64,000 bases of DNA from Phycomyces nitens (taxonomy: Eukaryota > Mucoromycota > Mucoromycetes > Mucorales > Phycomycetaceae): positions 1,674,001 through 1,738,000 of the forward strand of contig JAHRBC010000006.1 of NCBI GenBank assembly GCA_022702545.1, read 5' to 3'. The notes below the pieces were generated by a model. That model saw only the letters and a list, made by a program, of their open reading frames with translations, did not search any database and was not told where the DNA came from. Position 1 is the stretch's first letter, and each line of letters starts with the position of its first letter. The position numbers were made by a program, and so were the translations under genes. Below are positions 21,643-33,637 of the stretch, one piece after another.

Positions 21643-22697
21643 TTATTTGTTGACAGGAGTGGTCTCTTCTGTGGTGGTGGAAGGCTTGGCCTCAGCAGCA
21701 GAGGTTGCCTTTGCTGCTGAAATCTGCCATGCTGGAATTCCACTGTGGGCGTTGGAGTTTAGGGCAGCAGAGAGACGAGGGGAGAGACCAACAGGAGAAG
21801 CTTCAGTAAATGAGGAGGAGAGGTGTGCTGGAGATACAGGTGTGCTTGATCCCTGCTCGAGCACTGATGAAACTCCATTGGTAGGACGACGACTGAGCAA
21901 AAGAGACTTTAGAGACTTGACCTCGGTCTGGAGATCGTTGAGAATGACTCCCTGGGACTCCTTGTTACGGTCCAACATCTAAGGACAAAGTATTAGGAAA
22001 GTACAGGACAAGGCAGACTTACCTTTGGCACAAGTTCCTTCAATGCCTCGACATCACTCTTGATAGTCTTGAACTCATCCTCCCGTGAGAGATCCCCTTG
22101 CTTAAGCTCTCTCAAGACTACCTCGAGCCCAAGAATACTTTCATCTACTTTCTTGGATTGAGACGAGACAGTATCTAGGGCTGCATTCGTCTGGTCCTTG
22201 ATACCCTTTAGAGAATCCTCCACTGCTTGGAACTGGGCATCCAACTTTTCCTTGTCTTCCTCAAGTTCCTTTTGTGTGGGAACCTTGAACCAGGGACCAA
22301 ACAGACGCTAGAACAATATCATTACATAAGCATATTTCCCATTAACCCAAATCAACTTGCACTCTACCTTGGCCAGTGTCCAAACACCATATCCAACACC
22401 ACCTGCCAATACTGCAGCAATAAATATGTCTCTCCAGTCATAAGAGGGTCTCTGGGGCACAGGGGGTGGCTGCATAACCATTGGGCCACTGTGCATTCCT
22501 GGGCCTTGGAGAGCACCAACAGCAGTGGGTGCCGAGGCTGTGGGTGCCTTTCCACTAGACCGTGCCATGGCCTCTTCTATTTCTTCAGAGGTCATTCCCT
22601 TTGACTCGAGGAATGACACCTTCTTTGCAAGTGGGGCCGACTGGACCTTTGGGTCTGATAGGAAGGATATGGCCGAAGTGATGAGATCCTCACGCAT
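21643..22697 (-). CDS. PEX14: Peroxisomal membrane docking protein Pex14
   Basis: Three exons on the minus strand: 22368-22697, 22023-22307 and 21643-21978, giving 316 aa. The N-terminal Pex14 domain (residues 1-45) reads 'MREDLITSAISFLSDPKV' and continues with the 'KVSFLESKGMTSEEIEEAM' helix; it binds WxxxF/Y motifs of the receptor Pex5. A Pro/Ala-rich linker follows, then one hydrophobic segment at about residues 88-108 ('IFIAAVLAGGVGYGVWTLA'), and after the first intron 'RLFGPWFKVP'. The rest is a long coiled coil (residues about 120-230) and a Ser/Pro-rich tail. Pex14 forms the docking complex, with Pex13, that imports matrix proteins into peroxisomes. Domain order and length are normal for fungi. 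Introns are 44 and 60 bp, GT-AG. Confidence 0.92.
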
Positions 22698-25600
22698 GTT
22701 AAAGTGTTGGAGAGAAGAACAGAATGCGGGGTATTCACCTCAAATATCCGCTGACAAAATCCTATTTTTCACATGGACCTGTTCTGGAAGATTTCAAAGA
22801 GAGCATCAATTTTGAGAATGCGTCATCCATAGGCCCGTCTTGCTGATTTCTAAAGATCTATATAATCTTTATTTGCTACTCTTTTGTGCCAAAGTCCTGC
22901 CATTTCTTTGGCCCTAATATTTTCAAAGGTAAAATATTCTTGGTTTGTGTGAGTATTCTATCCAACAGCCTTAATGCACACCCAATTCTTCCAAGCACTT
23001 GGTTTACTTTTATTTTATTTTTTGTTTTTTTAAGAAAAGGGTGATGGCCTTTTTTTTAACATTTACCAATATCCAGAGCTTTATTGTTAGTGTATTATTA
23101 TTATTTATAACCAGTTGTTACAAAGAGGTTCTGTAATAGATTCCTAAGGCAAATATTTATAATAACTTACAAGTTTTTTTATGCTTAATAGTGGCATCCT
23201 TCTAGTGCATCAATTTGAGGACGTAGATAATTGATATTGTCTATTGAATCATGTAATAAAAGCTTATTAAAAGTAATCTAGATTAACAATATATATGCAT
23301 TTGGTATATTGCTAAAGAACCAGATTGAAAAAAAAAACATTGCTCTTTCTCAATCTAGTCTAGTTCCAGGATAGAATGAAAGAAGACCAAAGGTTAAATG
23401 AATTCAACCATCTGTTAGTTAGAAAATAAACCAGGAGGCTATTGTTATAATGTACTTTCAAGTGTCAATTTTTCACTTTGATAAACCCAGAATCAACGTG
23501 GGTAATCACGTCAAAAATATAGGGATTTCTATGGACATAGATGGATAAAACCCTTTTTTCAAAAAACACACACAAAAGGTCTTTTTTTTTTGGGTGGGTA
23601 TTTTGGGAGAACAGTCTTTAACAAACTGATATCACAGTTTCATATTCTTGCGTGTCTTGATCTTAGTATCTGTAGTGAAATCCACGATTCCAAAATTCCC
23701 AACTATTCTTAAAAATAATAATAACCAGATTAATATTATCAAGGTTTATATCAAATACTATACATTACACGTCCAAGCAAGATTCTGTTGAATATTTTGT
23801 GAGTCTGGCAATTTCATCCTTTGAAAGTAGACCTGATCTTGATCCTGATCTCACGACTTTACGCGATTAACTAACTTGTACAAAGATTCAAAAGACATGA
23901 ATATACAGAATGGTTGTTGTCTTTAATGATCAATTACCTGCTTTCTATCCCTGTTTCTACGGCTCCTCTCGTTCCAATAGGCTTTGCAAGTCACTCAAAA
24001 CCATCTACTCGGTTATGGTCCTAAATGTAAATAATACACAGGACAAGTATAAAAAATATTGAGCAATTGTAAGATCTGTAAAAGGTTCAAGTGGGAAAAA
24101 AAAAACGAGTATATTTGTATTGATCTTGTAATCCCACAATATTTATATAGTCATCCTGTATTAGCTTATATGTTGGTTTTGACCTAGTAATAAAAGCATA
24201 ATATTTTCAAGCCGTAATACATTTGAATGTTTATCTTACGCGAATGCCTAGAATATCTGTAGAGATCCTGGTGTTAACAATTTCATACGACATGTGTTTG
24301 TTGTTAAAGACCAAATAATTTTGACCAGAACCTTTTTTTTTCCTCGATTGACTCTTGGCTCCCACAACGCATTGGCAAAACATACTAGCGTTGTGTAATA
24401 TATGACTTGTAGTTTTTTTTTTGCAAGATAAAATAAATGACAACTGAAATTTCCTCAAATGGCTCCATTTGTTCTCACAACACGTTGACAAAATTTATTA
24501 TTAATGTTTTATATTATATAATATATTGATATAATCGAGTATTCTTTTTTTTTTTTCAAGATATTAATTAAATAATGGCTCATGCTATCAATACATTTAT
24601 TAAAAAAGAGTTTTTGGACTTGATCTAGTACTCCAAATATAATATTTCAAGATATAATGCATACGATTATGCCAATTCTCTGTTAGGGTCTGAGCGCAAG
24701 TAATGCGATTTAAAGATATAGATGTCCCAGGTTATTATTCTTGACATGATTTACAAGCTTACCGTGATCTTTACTACAGATAAAACCATCTGTTTTCATT
24801 GGTTGAGATGTAGAGATAATGTGTACTAAAGGTATATAGGATGTATTATGTTTTTGATTGATTACTATATGTTGAGCTGTAGTGTGTGGTGCAACTGGTT
24901 AGAATATATATATATATATATATAATCCTGTAATGAGTTTATAAGCAATAAGAAATGGAAAGCAGAAAGACTTTTATTAGAGTCCAAAATAATAATAATA
25001 ATAATAATAATAGGTGGACCAGATGGAAATAGAACAGCATGAAACTTTTCTACTCTTAAACAAGTGATAAAAAGATTATATATCTATTGCAACAACACTA
25101 GAGTTTGAAATGATCTAGATAAATAATTATAATTTAATGAAATACTTAAGACAAAAAAATATGTAAAAAAAAAAAGTTGATTTGGAGAGCTGCTATAGTA
25201 ATTGCCACTAGAAAGTATCCATATACATGTCATATTTTTGTAACTGTGAGTGTTGTTATATATGCATTAGGGTCTCCTACAATAAAAGTGGGCCAGAGGT
25301 TCGAATTCTAGATCAAAACAGAAATGTATATCATTATACGCTCTCTTTTTTTTGCACTTATAAAATAAAAATATAAAAAATATAAATTTGAAAAGAGGGG
25401 GCTCAATAACATATTTTCATAGTAAATGTTATTGGCTGATGAATAAAACTAATGAAACCCCCTATTAACTTTTCAATTATTATTTTTGAAGAAATATATT
25501 AAAGAGCAATAATCTATATAAACTTATTATACCAATTAATAGGATTCCTATGCATATCTTGGAGCAATGCATGGTTGGCCTCCTACAATTACTTTCTGAA

Positions 25601-26337
25601 TTGTCCTCAACTTAATTTGAACCTTTATTATGTCTGTATGCGGTTGAAATGATCTAAATGGCATAAATACATTTCGAGTGTCGATACTTTGATCATAATA
25701 TAACGGAATATATTATGAAGATCAATTGTACAATGCCCTGGTTAATTGCTTTTCTTCTTGAATACTTGGAGTCTGGACTTTATATAAATGAAAAAACATG
25801 AGCTGGTCTGAGGATATTTAAATTGTATATACATAATTGAAATGCCTGTATTTAAAATCTAATGCGTGTTTATTTGGATAGAAAAGATTCAAAACTCTGG
25901 GTGTCTTTTAGGTTGAGAATTCCGTGTTGACAGACAATTTAAGAATTCCTTGTGGAAAAAAAAGAAACGAGTCATTTCATTTCTATTACAAATTAGTTAA
26001 AGGAGAAATAAGGGACCCTTTATATAAATATATATTTTAGAAAGACTATATTAGACCATGCTAGAATCTATTAAGGGCAAAATGGATCTGATATCTCCTA
26101 GGAGGCATTACGTAGTTACTTCTTTTAAAAGATGGCGAGGGGAAATATACTAAAATAATAATAATAATAACTGCAACAAAATCGTTGTCTGGATCACATT
26201 TATACAAAATTAATAGCATTTTATTTTATTTATTTTTTACTTGTATTTTCAAAAGTCTAGCTTGGTATGTAATCTGCCTCTCTATTCCAACAGTCTAGTA
26301 GGGCTTGCTTATTCGCAGCCACTAGTTCTCAAGGGAG
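22698..26337. other. 3.6 kb AT-rich gene-poor stretch
   Basis: The largest gap in the window. It contains (TA)n at 24905-24923, (AAT)n at 24988-25012, many A/T homopolymers and no long ORF. A perfect B-box GGTTCGAATTC lies at 25296-25306 and an A-box-like GGTGCAACTGGTTAGAAT at 24888-24905, but they are about 400 bp apart and no tRNA fold is formed. Two diverged direct repeats, CACAACGCATTGGCAAAA (24364) and CACAACACGTTGACAAAA (24475), sit in an 86-codon minus-strand ORF (24231-24491) of unknown meaning. I see no gene I can defend. Confidence 0.5.
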
Positions 26338-26701
26338 TTATGCCTGTTGGTCATTTGGTAGTTGGGTGTTATTATCGGTATCAGCAATGGTCTTGTCGAC
26401 AGGCTTTCCTCCAATACAAAGGACACTTTTCAGTGATTGAGAGGCAATCTGTCTTGGCGGTTAGTAATAACACGAGAATCGATTGATTGAATATTACCGA
26501 TTTGGTGCGAAAAACAAGCTCTCCAAGTGCCTGTCTGGGTCCTTTAGAGATCACATTTGTATAAAACATGGACCAGCCATTCGTCACTGTCAAGATGAAT
26601 GCAATGTTCTTCATTATCGCTATGGCTGAATTTTGGGTAGCTGCCTTGCATGCTTGGTCAAGTACACCATAGAATACATATTTAAGACTAGGCGGTGTCA
26701 T
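26338..26701 (-). CDS. Hypothetical small protein (104 aa, two exons)
   Basis: Model: 26498-26701 and 26338-26448 on the minus strand. The 49 bp intron begins GTAATATT, carries a perfect branch site TTACTAAC and ends GACAG. Splicing opens 37 further codons that end in a Gln-rich, acidic tail. The central stretch 'IAIMKNIAFILTVTNGWSMF' is mildly hydrophobic, perhaps one weak membrane segment or a buried helix. I do not recognise the family. Codon composition resembles the neighbouring genes. Support is the clean splice signals and the extended frame only; an additional upstream exon is possible. Confidence 0.4.
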
Positions 26702-27012
26702 GACAATTAACGATTGAAATGGTTCAAGGAGAAAGAAAGGTCAAAAGGCTGTCTATATACTTTTTTATTTATTTATTTATGATGCTTTTATATTTTATGC
26801 CTCCTAAGACACTTGCTTATGAGTCTTTTCAATCCAATCCAATCCAATCCAATCCAATTCAATTCAATTCAATGCATTCCCATATAGACCTCACCTGGTT
26901 CACACACACACACACACACCCCCTCTTTTCTCTGCTTCTTTTGCGCGTCATCATTGCCCAATCCCAATATGTGATATAAATAACATACATTGCCATCTAT
27001 TTTGTTTTATTT
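26702..27012. repeat. Intergenic with pentanucleotide and CA repeats
   Basis: (AATCC)n passes directly into (AATTC)n at about 26829-26873, and a (CA)n run lies at 26901-26918. The shift from one pentamer to its one-base variant suggests point mutation followed by local expansion. The rest is AT-rich flank between two minus-strand genes. Confidence 0.7.
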
Positions 27013-27678
27013 TCAATCCAGCGCATTGACATCGACCTTTGAGATTCTCAAGATGGTGTGAGTCTGCTTGTGTTCAATTGTACGCTTATAGTTCTTTCTT
27101 CTCTTCTTCTTCACAATCTGGATAAGCTTGCTCTTTGGGTGCTCAATCACAGTGGCACTGATATCAAAAAATGCCTCATTGACATATGGTGCGCCCTTGA
27201 GAGTGTAGTCCTTGCTGCCGAGTTCGCGTACGCGGTCGAGTTTAAGAACATCTCCCACCTTTACATCTTTCAAGCGGTTTACGACCAGCTTATCGTTCTG
27301 GGTGATCAAAAAAGGACGTCCGGCTACCTCTGCAATAGCGTAGTAGTGAAGCTGTTCGCGCAATTTCTGTAATGAGGATTTTGTGGTGGCATCGACTACA
27401 GCTGAGGTCTGTACACTACGAACAAATGCTAGAAAGTTGGGAATAAGACGAATGGTACTGCCGAGTCCAAACCTTACCTGTGTTGAAGCTGACAGCTAAA
27501 CAACAACAATGGTACAAGGAGATGTCAGTTGAATAGTTTATTGACTCTAGGTTTCCACCACCACCACCAATAACAACAATAACAACAACAAAAAAACAGA
27601 CTATTCCTAGTAATAATTCTCACCCCGTGTTGCTGATGCTGTCAAAACACCCACGCTCTTGAGGGCGGCCGAGAACAT
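27013..27678 (-). CDS. MRPL21: Mitochondrial large-subunit ribosomal protein bL21m
   Basis: Three exons on the minus strand: 27624-27678, 27478-27495 (18 nt) and 27013-27428, giving 162 aa. The N-terminus (MFSAALKSVGVLTASATR, then AVSFNTAFVRSVQTS) is a Ser/Ala/Arg-rich presequence, coded by the two small exons. The mature part is the bL21 fold: 'YYAIAEVAGRPFLIT', 'DKLVVNRLKDVKVGDVL', 'LKGAPYVN', 'VIEHPKSKLIQIVKKKRRKN', ending in 'TILRISKV'. These are the standard L21 motifs binding 23S-type rRNA. It acts in the mitochondrial ribosome. The assignment is firm; fungal bL21m is often called MRPL49 in yeast nomenclature. Confidence 0.92.
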
Positions 27679-27811
27679 GATTGGCAATGGTTGGCTTTTT
27701 TTTTAAAATGAAGTAAAAAGAGACAGACAGGAAGGGGTACCTAGAGAAATCCTAGTGGCTTTGTCTAAAGAACGTCACATTTAAACACCGGGATATCCAG
27801 GCAACCTCTTT

Positions 27812-29076
27812 TTATTCAGAATCCTTCAATGCATCCTTCTTCTGACTTTGTTCAGCTACATAGTCTCGAAGCCACTCTGGCTCTACTTCTTCAAGCTCCT
27901 TCAATTCCTGCCCAATCTTTGTCTCGATATCCTTTCTAAAATCTCCAGCCTTTTTAAATTGAAGCTTGGAGTCTCCCACTCCAATTGTCATTTCATTGTC
28001 CTTCATTGTCCCCAGCTGAGAGAGCATGTTCTGCTGGGCCCACACCTTGAAGAGCTGCTTCAGATACTTTTTGTTTTGTTCGCGGTAGGTTGGATAGGGT
28101 TGGATTCTCTTTTCAGTCCAATCGATCTCAGTAGAAGAAAAGCTGCCAACGACCTTGTCGTGGTACTTTTGTAATAGCTGCATCATGGGTGATCCACCAA
28201 AGTTCATTTGCCACGAATGCTCGGTTACCTCGAGATTAAGCCAAGGTCCATTATTGACCCATTGCTCAGGTCCAGTCTTTGATTCGTCCCACTTGTAGAT
28301 GGGTGGGTGGGGGCTGTGTCCTCCAATGACGACCGTTGTTCGTTCGCTATCACTGTGCTCTGTCTGGAACTGGGCAATATAAACTGGCCAGTATATAGGA
28401 TAGCATGCACCAAAGATTAGGTTGGGATTCTTAATTGTCCAGGTGCCCTTGAGAGCCTTTGATTCCAGAACCAGATCTTCCAACAATGGGACTTTTGGGG
28501 CCAGGTCTTCAAGAGGACTGACGGTAAATGGAAGGACTTGGACGTCTTTACCAGCCATTTCGTCTGTAAAGGGCACCAGATCGGCCTTGTTTAGCATTCC
28601 TGGCTGGCCAAAGCTCAAATAAGACATGGGAGACCAGGTGTGACCGGGCCAGTAGCAGTCAATTCCAATTCCAAGGGCTTGTCTTTCGGGGCCCATTCGC
28701 TTTAATGTGGTTTCCTTGTCGCCAGAGGTATCAAGAGGTATGACGTCTGCGGAGATGGCCATGTCATAGTACCACATTGGCATATATGCCATCCGTACCT
28801 CAATTTCCTTTGCTGTTGCTTCAACATGGGGTATTTTCCGTTGGAACATCTGTGCGAGATTTGGGTTAGGGAGATTGTAGGCTTCATGTGCTTTTCACTT
28901 ACACCCTTTAGAATCTTGAAGAACGCGAGGAATTTGTGCTCACTGACATAGGAAGTCAAGTGGACAATTTCTGGTACCTTGCTTTGATCGAGCTTAAAAG
29001 GAAGCGCGTATATTTTGTGCTCATGGGTTGTGGAATATAGACGCGAAGTTAATCGCCTTTGTGTAAATCGTAACAT
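27812..29076 (-). CDS. Conserved-looking probable mitochondrial protein of unknown function
   Basis: Two exons on the minus strand: 28903-29076 and 27812-28849, giving 403 aa; the 53 bp intron has a strong GTAAGTG donor. The N-terminus (MLRFTQRRLTSRLYSTT) is a basic, Ser/Thr-rich mitochondrial presequence with a cleavage-like RLYS motif. The body is rich in aromatic residues (for example 'MAYMPMWYYDM', 'YPIYWPVYIAQFQTEH', 'IDCYWPGHTWSPMSYLSFGQ') without transmembrane helices, and the C-terminus is charged and helical. I do not recognise a named family or catalytic motif. It lies 133 bp upstream of the bL21m start on the opposite end, both genes running on the minus strand. Confidence 0.75.
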
Positions 29077-29613
29077 GTTCGCTTGGTACCCATGGTCCCC
29101 TTTACTAGACCAAAGTAGGAGGCGGGGGTTGGGGGGAGAATGAAGGCGGACGTGTAAACGGAGGAGGGCTAAATAAACCAGTCACGGAATGATTGCACAG
29201 GGCTGAATGGCAAAGACTGGGTGCAATATGAAAAAGGAATGAGATTAAAGCATCGATTTGTGCATTACAAGCAACAATCAATCCCTATATTTTCTTTTTC
29301 ATTTTAAAAAAAAACACACATGTAGAGTCTGGAGAGCTTGTTTGAAATGAGTGGCTACTTTGCTTGGTGATTTCGGTTGTGCAGGAAGTTCAAGCCAGTG
29401 CCCTGACCAGTCATTAATAGCGATGCGTATATGAAAATGATATATGATGATGATGATAATGATGATGATGATAGTAATAATAATAATAATAATAGTAATA
29501 ATAATAATAGTAGTAGTAAAAGATAATATAAAAAAAAAGAGAGAGAGAGAAAAGAAATGGACATGTAATGAATAATCTAAGTAAACAAAAAAAAAAGGGT
29601 GATGATGCAGTTC
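29077..29613. other. Intergenic with ATG/AAT microsatellites
   Basis: Trinucleotide runs (GAT, then AAT/AGT) cover about 29440-29520 and make a spurious Leu/Ser-rich reading frame on the minus strand. It contains the promoter of the upstream minus-strand gene (29076) with a G-rich block at 29115-29135. Confidence 0.55.
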
Positions 29614-30683
29614 TTATAAAAGTGTTTCTTCTGGCTTTGACATATTTAACTCTAGAGATTCCTCTCCAGCTCCCATTAACATGGCATCTTCAGAATAATC
29701 TTGGGGATGAGGGTCATTCAAAAGAGGCTCTTGTAACATGGCAGGCGAGGAAGCAGTAGACTCTTCCAAAAGGTCAGGAAAACCAATAACACCACTTGTG
29801 TATGTCTTCATTGCAACCTCATAATCGTCTGATTCCTTCTTGTACATATCGTAATAGACCTAGATATGGGACATGTTAGACAAGGCAATAGGATTAAAGA
29901 CATCTAACCTGTTTTTCTTCTTTTGATAGACTCTTCCACTTTAGACCAAGGAGACGAGTTACATCACCAAGACTCTCTTGGGGATTCTCATCCTTGATCT
30001 TGTCGCGCTCAAAACGACAAAAGACAAAAAAGACATTACCAGGACCCTTGGGGGCATTTGGATCCTTCTTCTTCCGAGGAGCCTTTGCATGATTTCCAAT
30101 GATCTTATCCATATGCTTCCCATGATCGTACTTTATCTGAAAGAATTACAATATTAAGCACAGGGGGAGAACAGGGCCAAAAGAGGTTGGCTGCAACGAC
30201 CTTGCTTACCATAAAAGACTCATCTTGGGACCCATTATCAGACCCAATCTCATAGTGTTCACTATCACCAAAGGAGCCTTGATGCCTTTCCATTCGGTCG
30301 AGAAGGACCCTGGAATTGAAGAGTTGGTTTGTTAGTTAGTTGAGTGACCAATATTTTCTTTGGCTATAAAACAAACACTCGTTCTACATGTTTATTATTA
30401 CTAGAGCTATATTCCAACAAACTCACGTTCTCTCCAATTTCAGTTGCCTGACACCTCTGCGTGCCTTGTGAATCCTGACCTGGAGCACCTCATTCTCCTA
30501 TAGAGTGTTTTAGTTGAAGATTATAACATATTGCCTGGCGATCATACGCTTTCCATATCCCGGATGCGCTTCTTGAGCTCTCTGTACTTGTCTCTAAGTT
30601 TATCTAGTGATTTCTTTATTATTTGTCTTGTGGAAACAGCCAAGAGAAAGAGAATGCTGCTGGTCAAGTTTACCTTGAGTCAT
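29614..30683 (-). CDS. HMG-box protein, Nhp10-like (INO80 complex)
   Basis: Six exons on the minus strand: 30674-30683 (10 nt), 30548-30603, 30427-30497, 30210-30309, 29909-30136 and 29614-29859, giving 236 aa. The first exon is only ATGACTCAAG; joining it gives a continuous Lys/Arg/Glu-rich coiled coil (residues 1-55) with 'RELKKRIRDMESENEVLQ'. A HMG box follows at about residues 104-172: 'KDPNAPKGPGNVFFVFCRFE', 'LGLKWKSLSKEEKQVYYDMY'. The tail is acidic. HMG boxes bend DNA through the minor groove. N-terminal coiled coil plus one HMG box plus acidic tail resembles Nhp10 of the INO80 chromatin remodeller. The HMG box is certain; the Nhp10 assignment is inference. All introns are GT-AG. Confidence 0.85.
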
Positions 30684-31147
30684 TATAGGATGGATTCCAA
30701 AACGAAAAAGTGCAATGACAAGGCAAAATGGCGGACGCAAAGTTTGGCCGACAAAGAATAATTTTTATTTTTTATTTATTTTTTGATGAATTATTTATTT
30801 ATTTTTTCCTTGGTTCCTTCGTATCGGGTTCAAGGGAAAAAGGGAAGCAGTCAGGTTTTCTCTTCTTTGTCCAAAGCACGCACGCACACACAAACACACA
30901 CATCCTATAAAAAGTATATACACATTTTTGTATTATAAATCCCTATATATATATCTTCTTTTCACTCTATTTCCAATCCCCCCCCCATTTTATCGTATTT
31001 TATCTGCTTAGTCCGGTCCGGATTCCAAATGTTGGTACCCAGGTAAATTGAGACGAATTGGATTTCTTTGTAGCCCAATTGACCTGGGTGACCATGTTAT
31101 AAATTGAGACGAATTAATATATGCTGGCCTTTAGGCAGAAATCAAAG

Positions 31148-31194
<47 letters not shown>

Positions 31195-32645
31195 TTCAAA
31201 ATAAATAAATAAAATTAGTATATAAATGTGTGTTTCTTGATTGTGTATTTTATAGCAAAAGGGAGGTCTTGACACAACTTTCCAAACCAATTGTTGCAGT
31301 TGTAACTGTCCTGTAGTAATGGGATGATGTCAACCCAATACATGTATACTGAATTACACACTCTGACCTACCAGACAGTGTGCTCTAAAGACCAATTACA
31401 TGCATGGGCACTTTTGTTGCTCGAGTGGCCTTGGAATATTATGTATTCAATATATGGCTGTCAATTGGATCCAATGCTTTCATAAAATACTCTAATATTT
31501 CTACACTTTTTGGATTTTTGTAAACCATGGCGTTGATTAGAATAATTGCTTTACCGCACAGCTGGAGATATTCAACACGACAAATTTTTATTGGTCTGTC
31601 GAGATACAACTAAATCTTCTTTTTTATATTGAGATAACATATACCAAACGAAATATGCCTAGGCGACTATGTTGCTAGAGAAGACCAGGATAGATTCCCA
31701 AAGTCACCAAGACCAAAGAGAGAAAGAGAAAGAAGAATGTATTAATGTGTGTGCAAGGATAAAATGCACAAGAAATAAAGAGGAGATGATAAATCAGAGT
31801 AGCAAAATAATTGAGGGGTAAAATAAAATAGAGACTCTCTCTCTTTTACGAGGCACATTCTTGTAGTAAACATGGTAAAATGTTAAATAATAGCACTAGA
31901 TCTCTACTGCTTTAAATACATATCTTGAGAAAATAAAATAAAAATGGTTTAATAATATTTTATTCAAAGTTGGAAAACTAGTCATTCGAAAAAAATGAGG
32001 GTTGCAAGCCATGGTTGGAATAGGCCAAAGTAGTCTATTTTATCTTGTGACCAAAGGGCAGCTTTTATAGGTCTATTCTAGATGTTCATACTTACACTGC
32101 AGTCCAATTGTCCTTCAAGACAATCTCGGCCTACTAATCGAGAATACCTTTCCAAGTATCTCCTTTTCTTTTTTGTGCCTAATTACCAATGTCTTGCAGC
32201 AAATCTACTGATAATAGAGTCTCGAGATGATCCTGAATTACACTAGTCATCAATCCTAAATGTCATGCTACATAAACCAGTACTGCAGTCTTGATCACAA
32301 ACATGTCTTTTCAGTATACCCAACCAAGAGGTGTCTTGTAATCAACCAACCATTTACCCCTTTTACACTCTCATCATGGCTGTCTTTACTCAATTGGCCA
32401 ATAAGAAAAAAGCAAGACCATGGCACTGACAGATACTTCTTTTCCCTTTGCCCTTTATCACTTCTTATTCTCATGGCAGAATCGCAGTCCTCTTGTCTTT
32501 CTGAAGCGCACAATCAAAAAACAGGACGGTGTAATGACGGTGTTTCAATGAAGCCGTCGAGCTCAGAGGGAGCGATGGGCCCGCTTTAAACGAACCGGCC
32601 AGTGCAAACCATACACCCTCCTTTTTAAAAAATCTATTGTCCACC
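30684..32645. other. Intergenic with palindrome and (ATT)n
   Basis: No gene is seen in 1.96 kb. Near 31032-31093 a near-perfect 17 bp inverted repeat (GGTACCCAGGTAAATTG and CAATTGACCTGGGTGACC) brackets a loop, and AAATTGAGACGAATT occurs twice (31049 and 31101). A long (ATT)n covers about 31149-31194. The last 100 bp before 32646 is the eS1 promoter region. Confidence 0.5.
31149..31194. repeat. (ATT)n microsatellite
   Basis: About 15 uninterrupted ATT units, the longest clean trinucleotide run in the window. Confidence 0.95.
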
Positions 32646-33637
32646 ATGGGTATGTAGACCAAGTGATCCATCCATCCATTCATCCATTCATCCATTAATC
32701 ACAAAATTACATGCAGCTGTTGGCAAGAACAAGCGCCTTAGTAAGGGAAAGAAGGGATTGAAGAAGAAGGTGTAAGTACAAAACCCCCCATACCTCTCTC
32801 TCTCTCACACACACATGGTGGTGGCAAGTGATGGCATAACCAATTCTCATTTTTTTCTTCTTCTTCAATCCTCAATTAACCATCAATTCATATAGCGTTG
32901 ACCCCTTCACCCGTAAGGACTGGTACGATATCAAGGCCCCCTCCATGTTCGAGGTGCGCCAGGCCGGTAAGACCCTTGTTAACCGCACCCAGGGTCTCCG
33001 CAACGCCAACGACTCCCTCGACGGTCGTGTTCTTGAGCTCTCCCTCGGCGACCTCGCCAAGGATGAGTCCCGTGCCTTCCGCAAGATCCAGCTCAAGGTT
33101 GACGAAATCCAGGGCAAGAACTGCCTTACCAACTTCTACGGCATGGACATGACCACCGATAAGCTCCGCTCCATGGTCAAGAAGTGGCAGACCCTCATTG
33201 AGGCCTTTGTCGATGTCAAGACCACCGACGGTTACCTCGTCCGCATCTTCACCGTTGCCTTCACTGCTCGCCGTCGCGATCAGGTCAAGAAGACCACCTA
33301 CGCTCAGTCAGCCCAGATCCGTCAGATTCGCAAGAAGATGTTCGAGATCATGTCTGAGGAGGCTGTCGTCTGTGACTTGAAGGAGTTGGTTGCCAAGGTT
33401 ACCTCCTCTGCCTCTGCTTCCGCTCAGGACTCCATTGCTGTCCGCATCGAGAAGGCTTGCCACGGTATCTACCCTCTCCAGAACACCTACACCCGCAAGG
33501 TCAAGATCCTCAAGGCACCCAAGTTCGATGTCTCTGCCCTCTTGGCTCTCCACGGTGGTGCCTCTGCCGGTGATTCCGATGTCGGTGCCAAGATCTCCAA
33601 GGAGTTTGTCGAGCCCCCCGTCCTTGCTAGCGTTTAA
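32646..33637 (+). CDS. RPS1: 40S ribosomal protein eS1 (RPS3A family)
   Basis: Three exons: 32646-32649 (4 nt, ATGG), 32717-32771 and 32896-33637, giving 266 aa. The 4 nt first exon ends inside codon 2, and splicing gives '[19 protein letters not shown]', the universal eS1 start. The body reads '[19 protein letters not shown]', '[19 protein letters not shown]', '[19 protein letters not shown]', and ends '[10 protein letters not shown]'. The start codon has strong context (CCACCATGG). The coding exon is far richer in C-ending codons (GTC, CTC, AAG, CGC) than any neighbour, as expected for strong translational selection on a highly expressed ribosomal gene. eS1 sits at the mRNA exit of the small subunit. 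Confidence 0.96.

Noticed and set aside
29355..29564. Leu/Ser-rich small ORF on the minus strand
   Set aside because: Created by GAT/AAT microsatellites; low complexity throughout.
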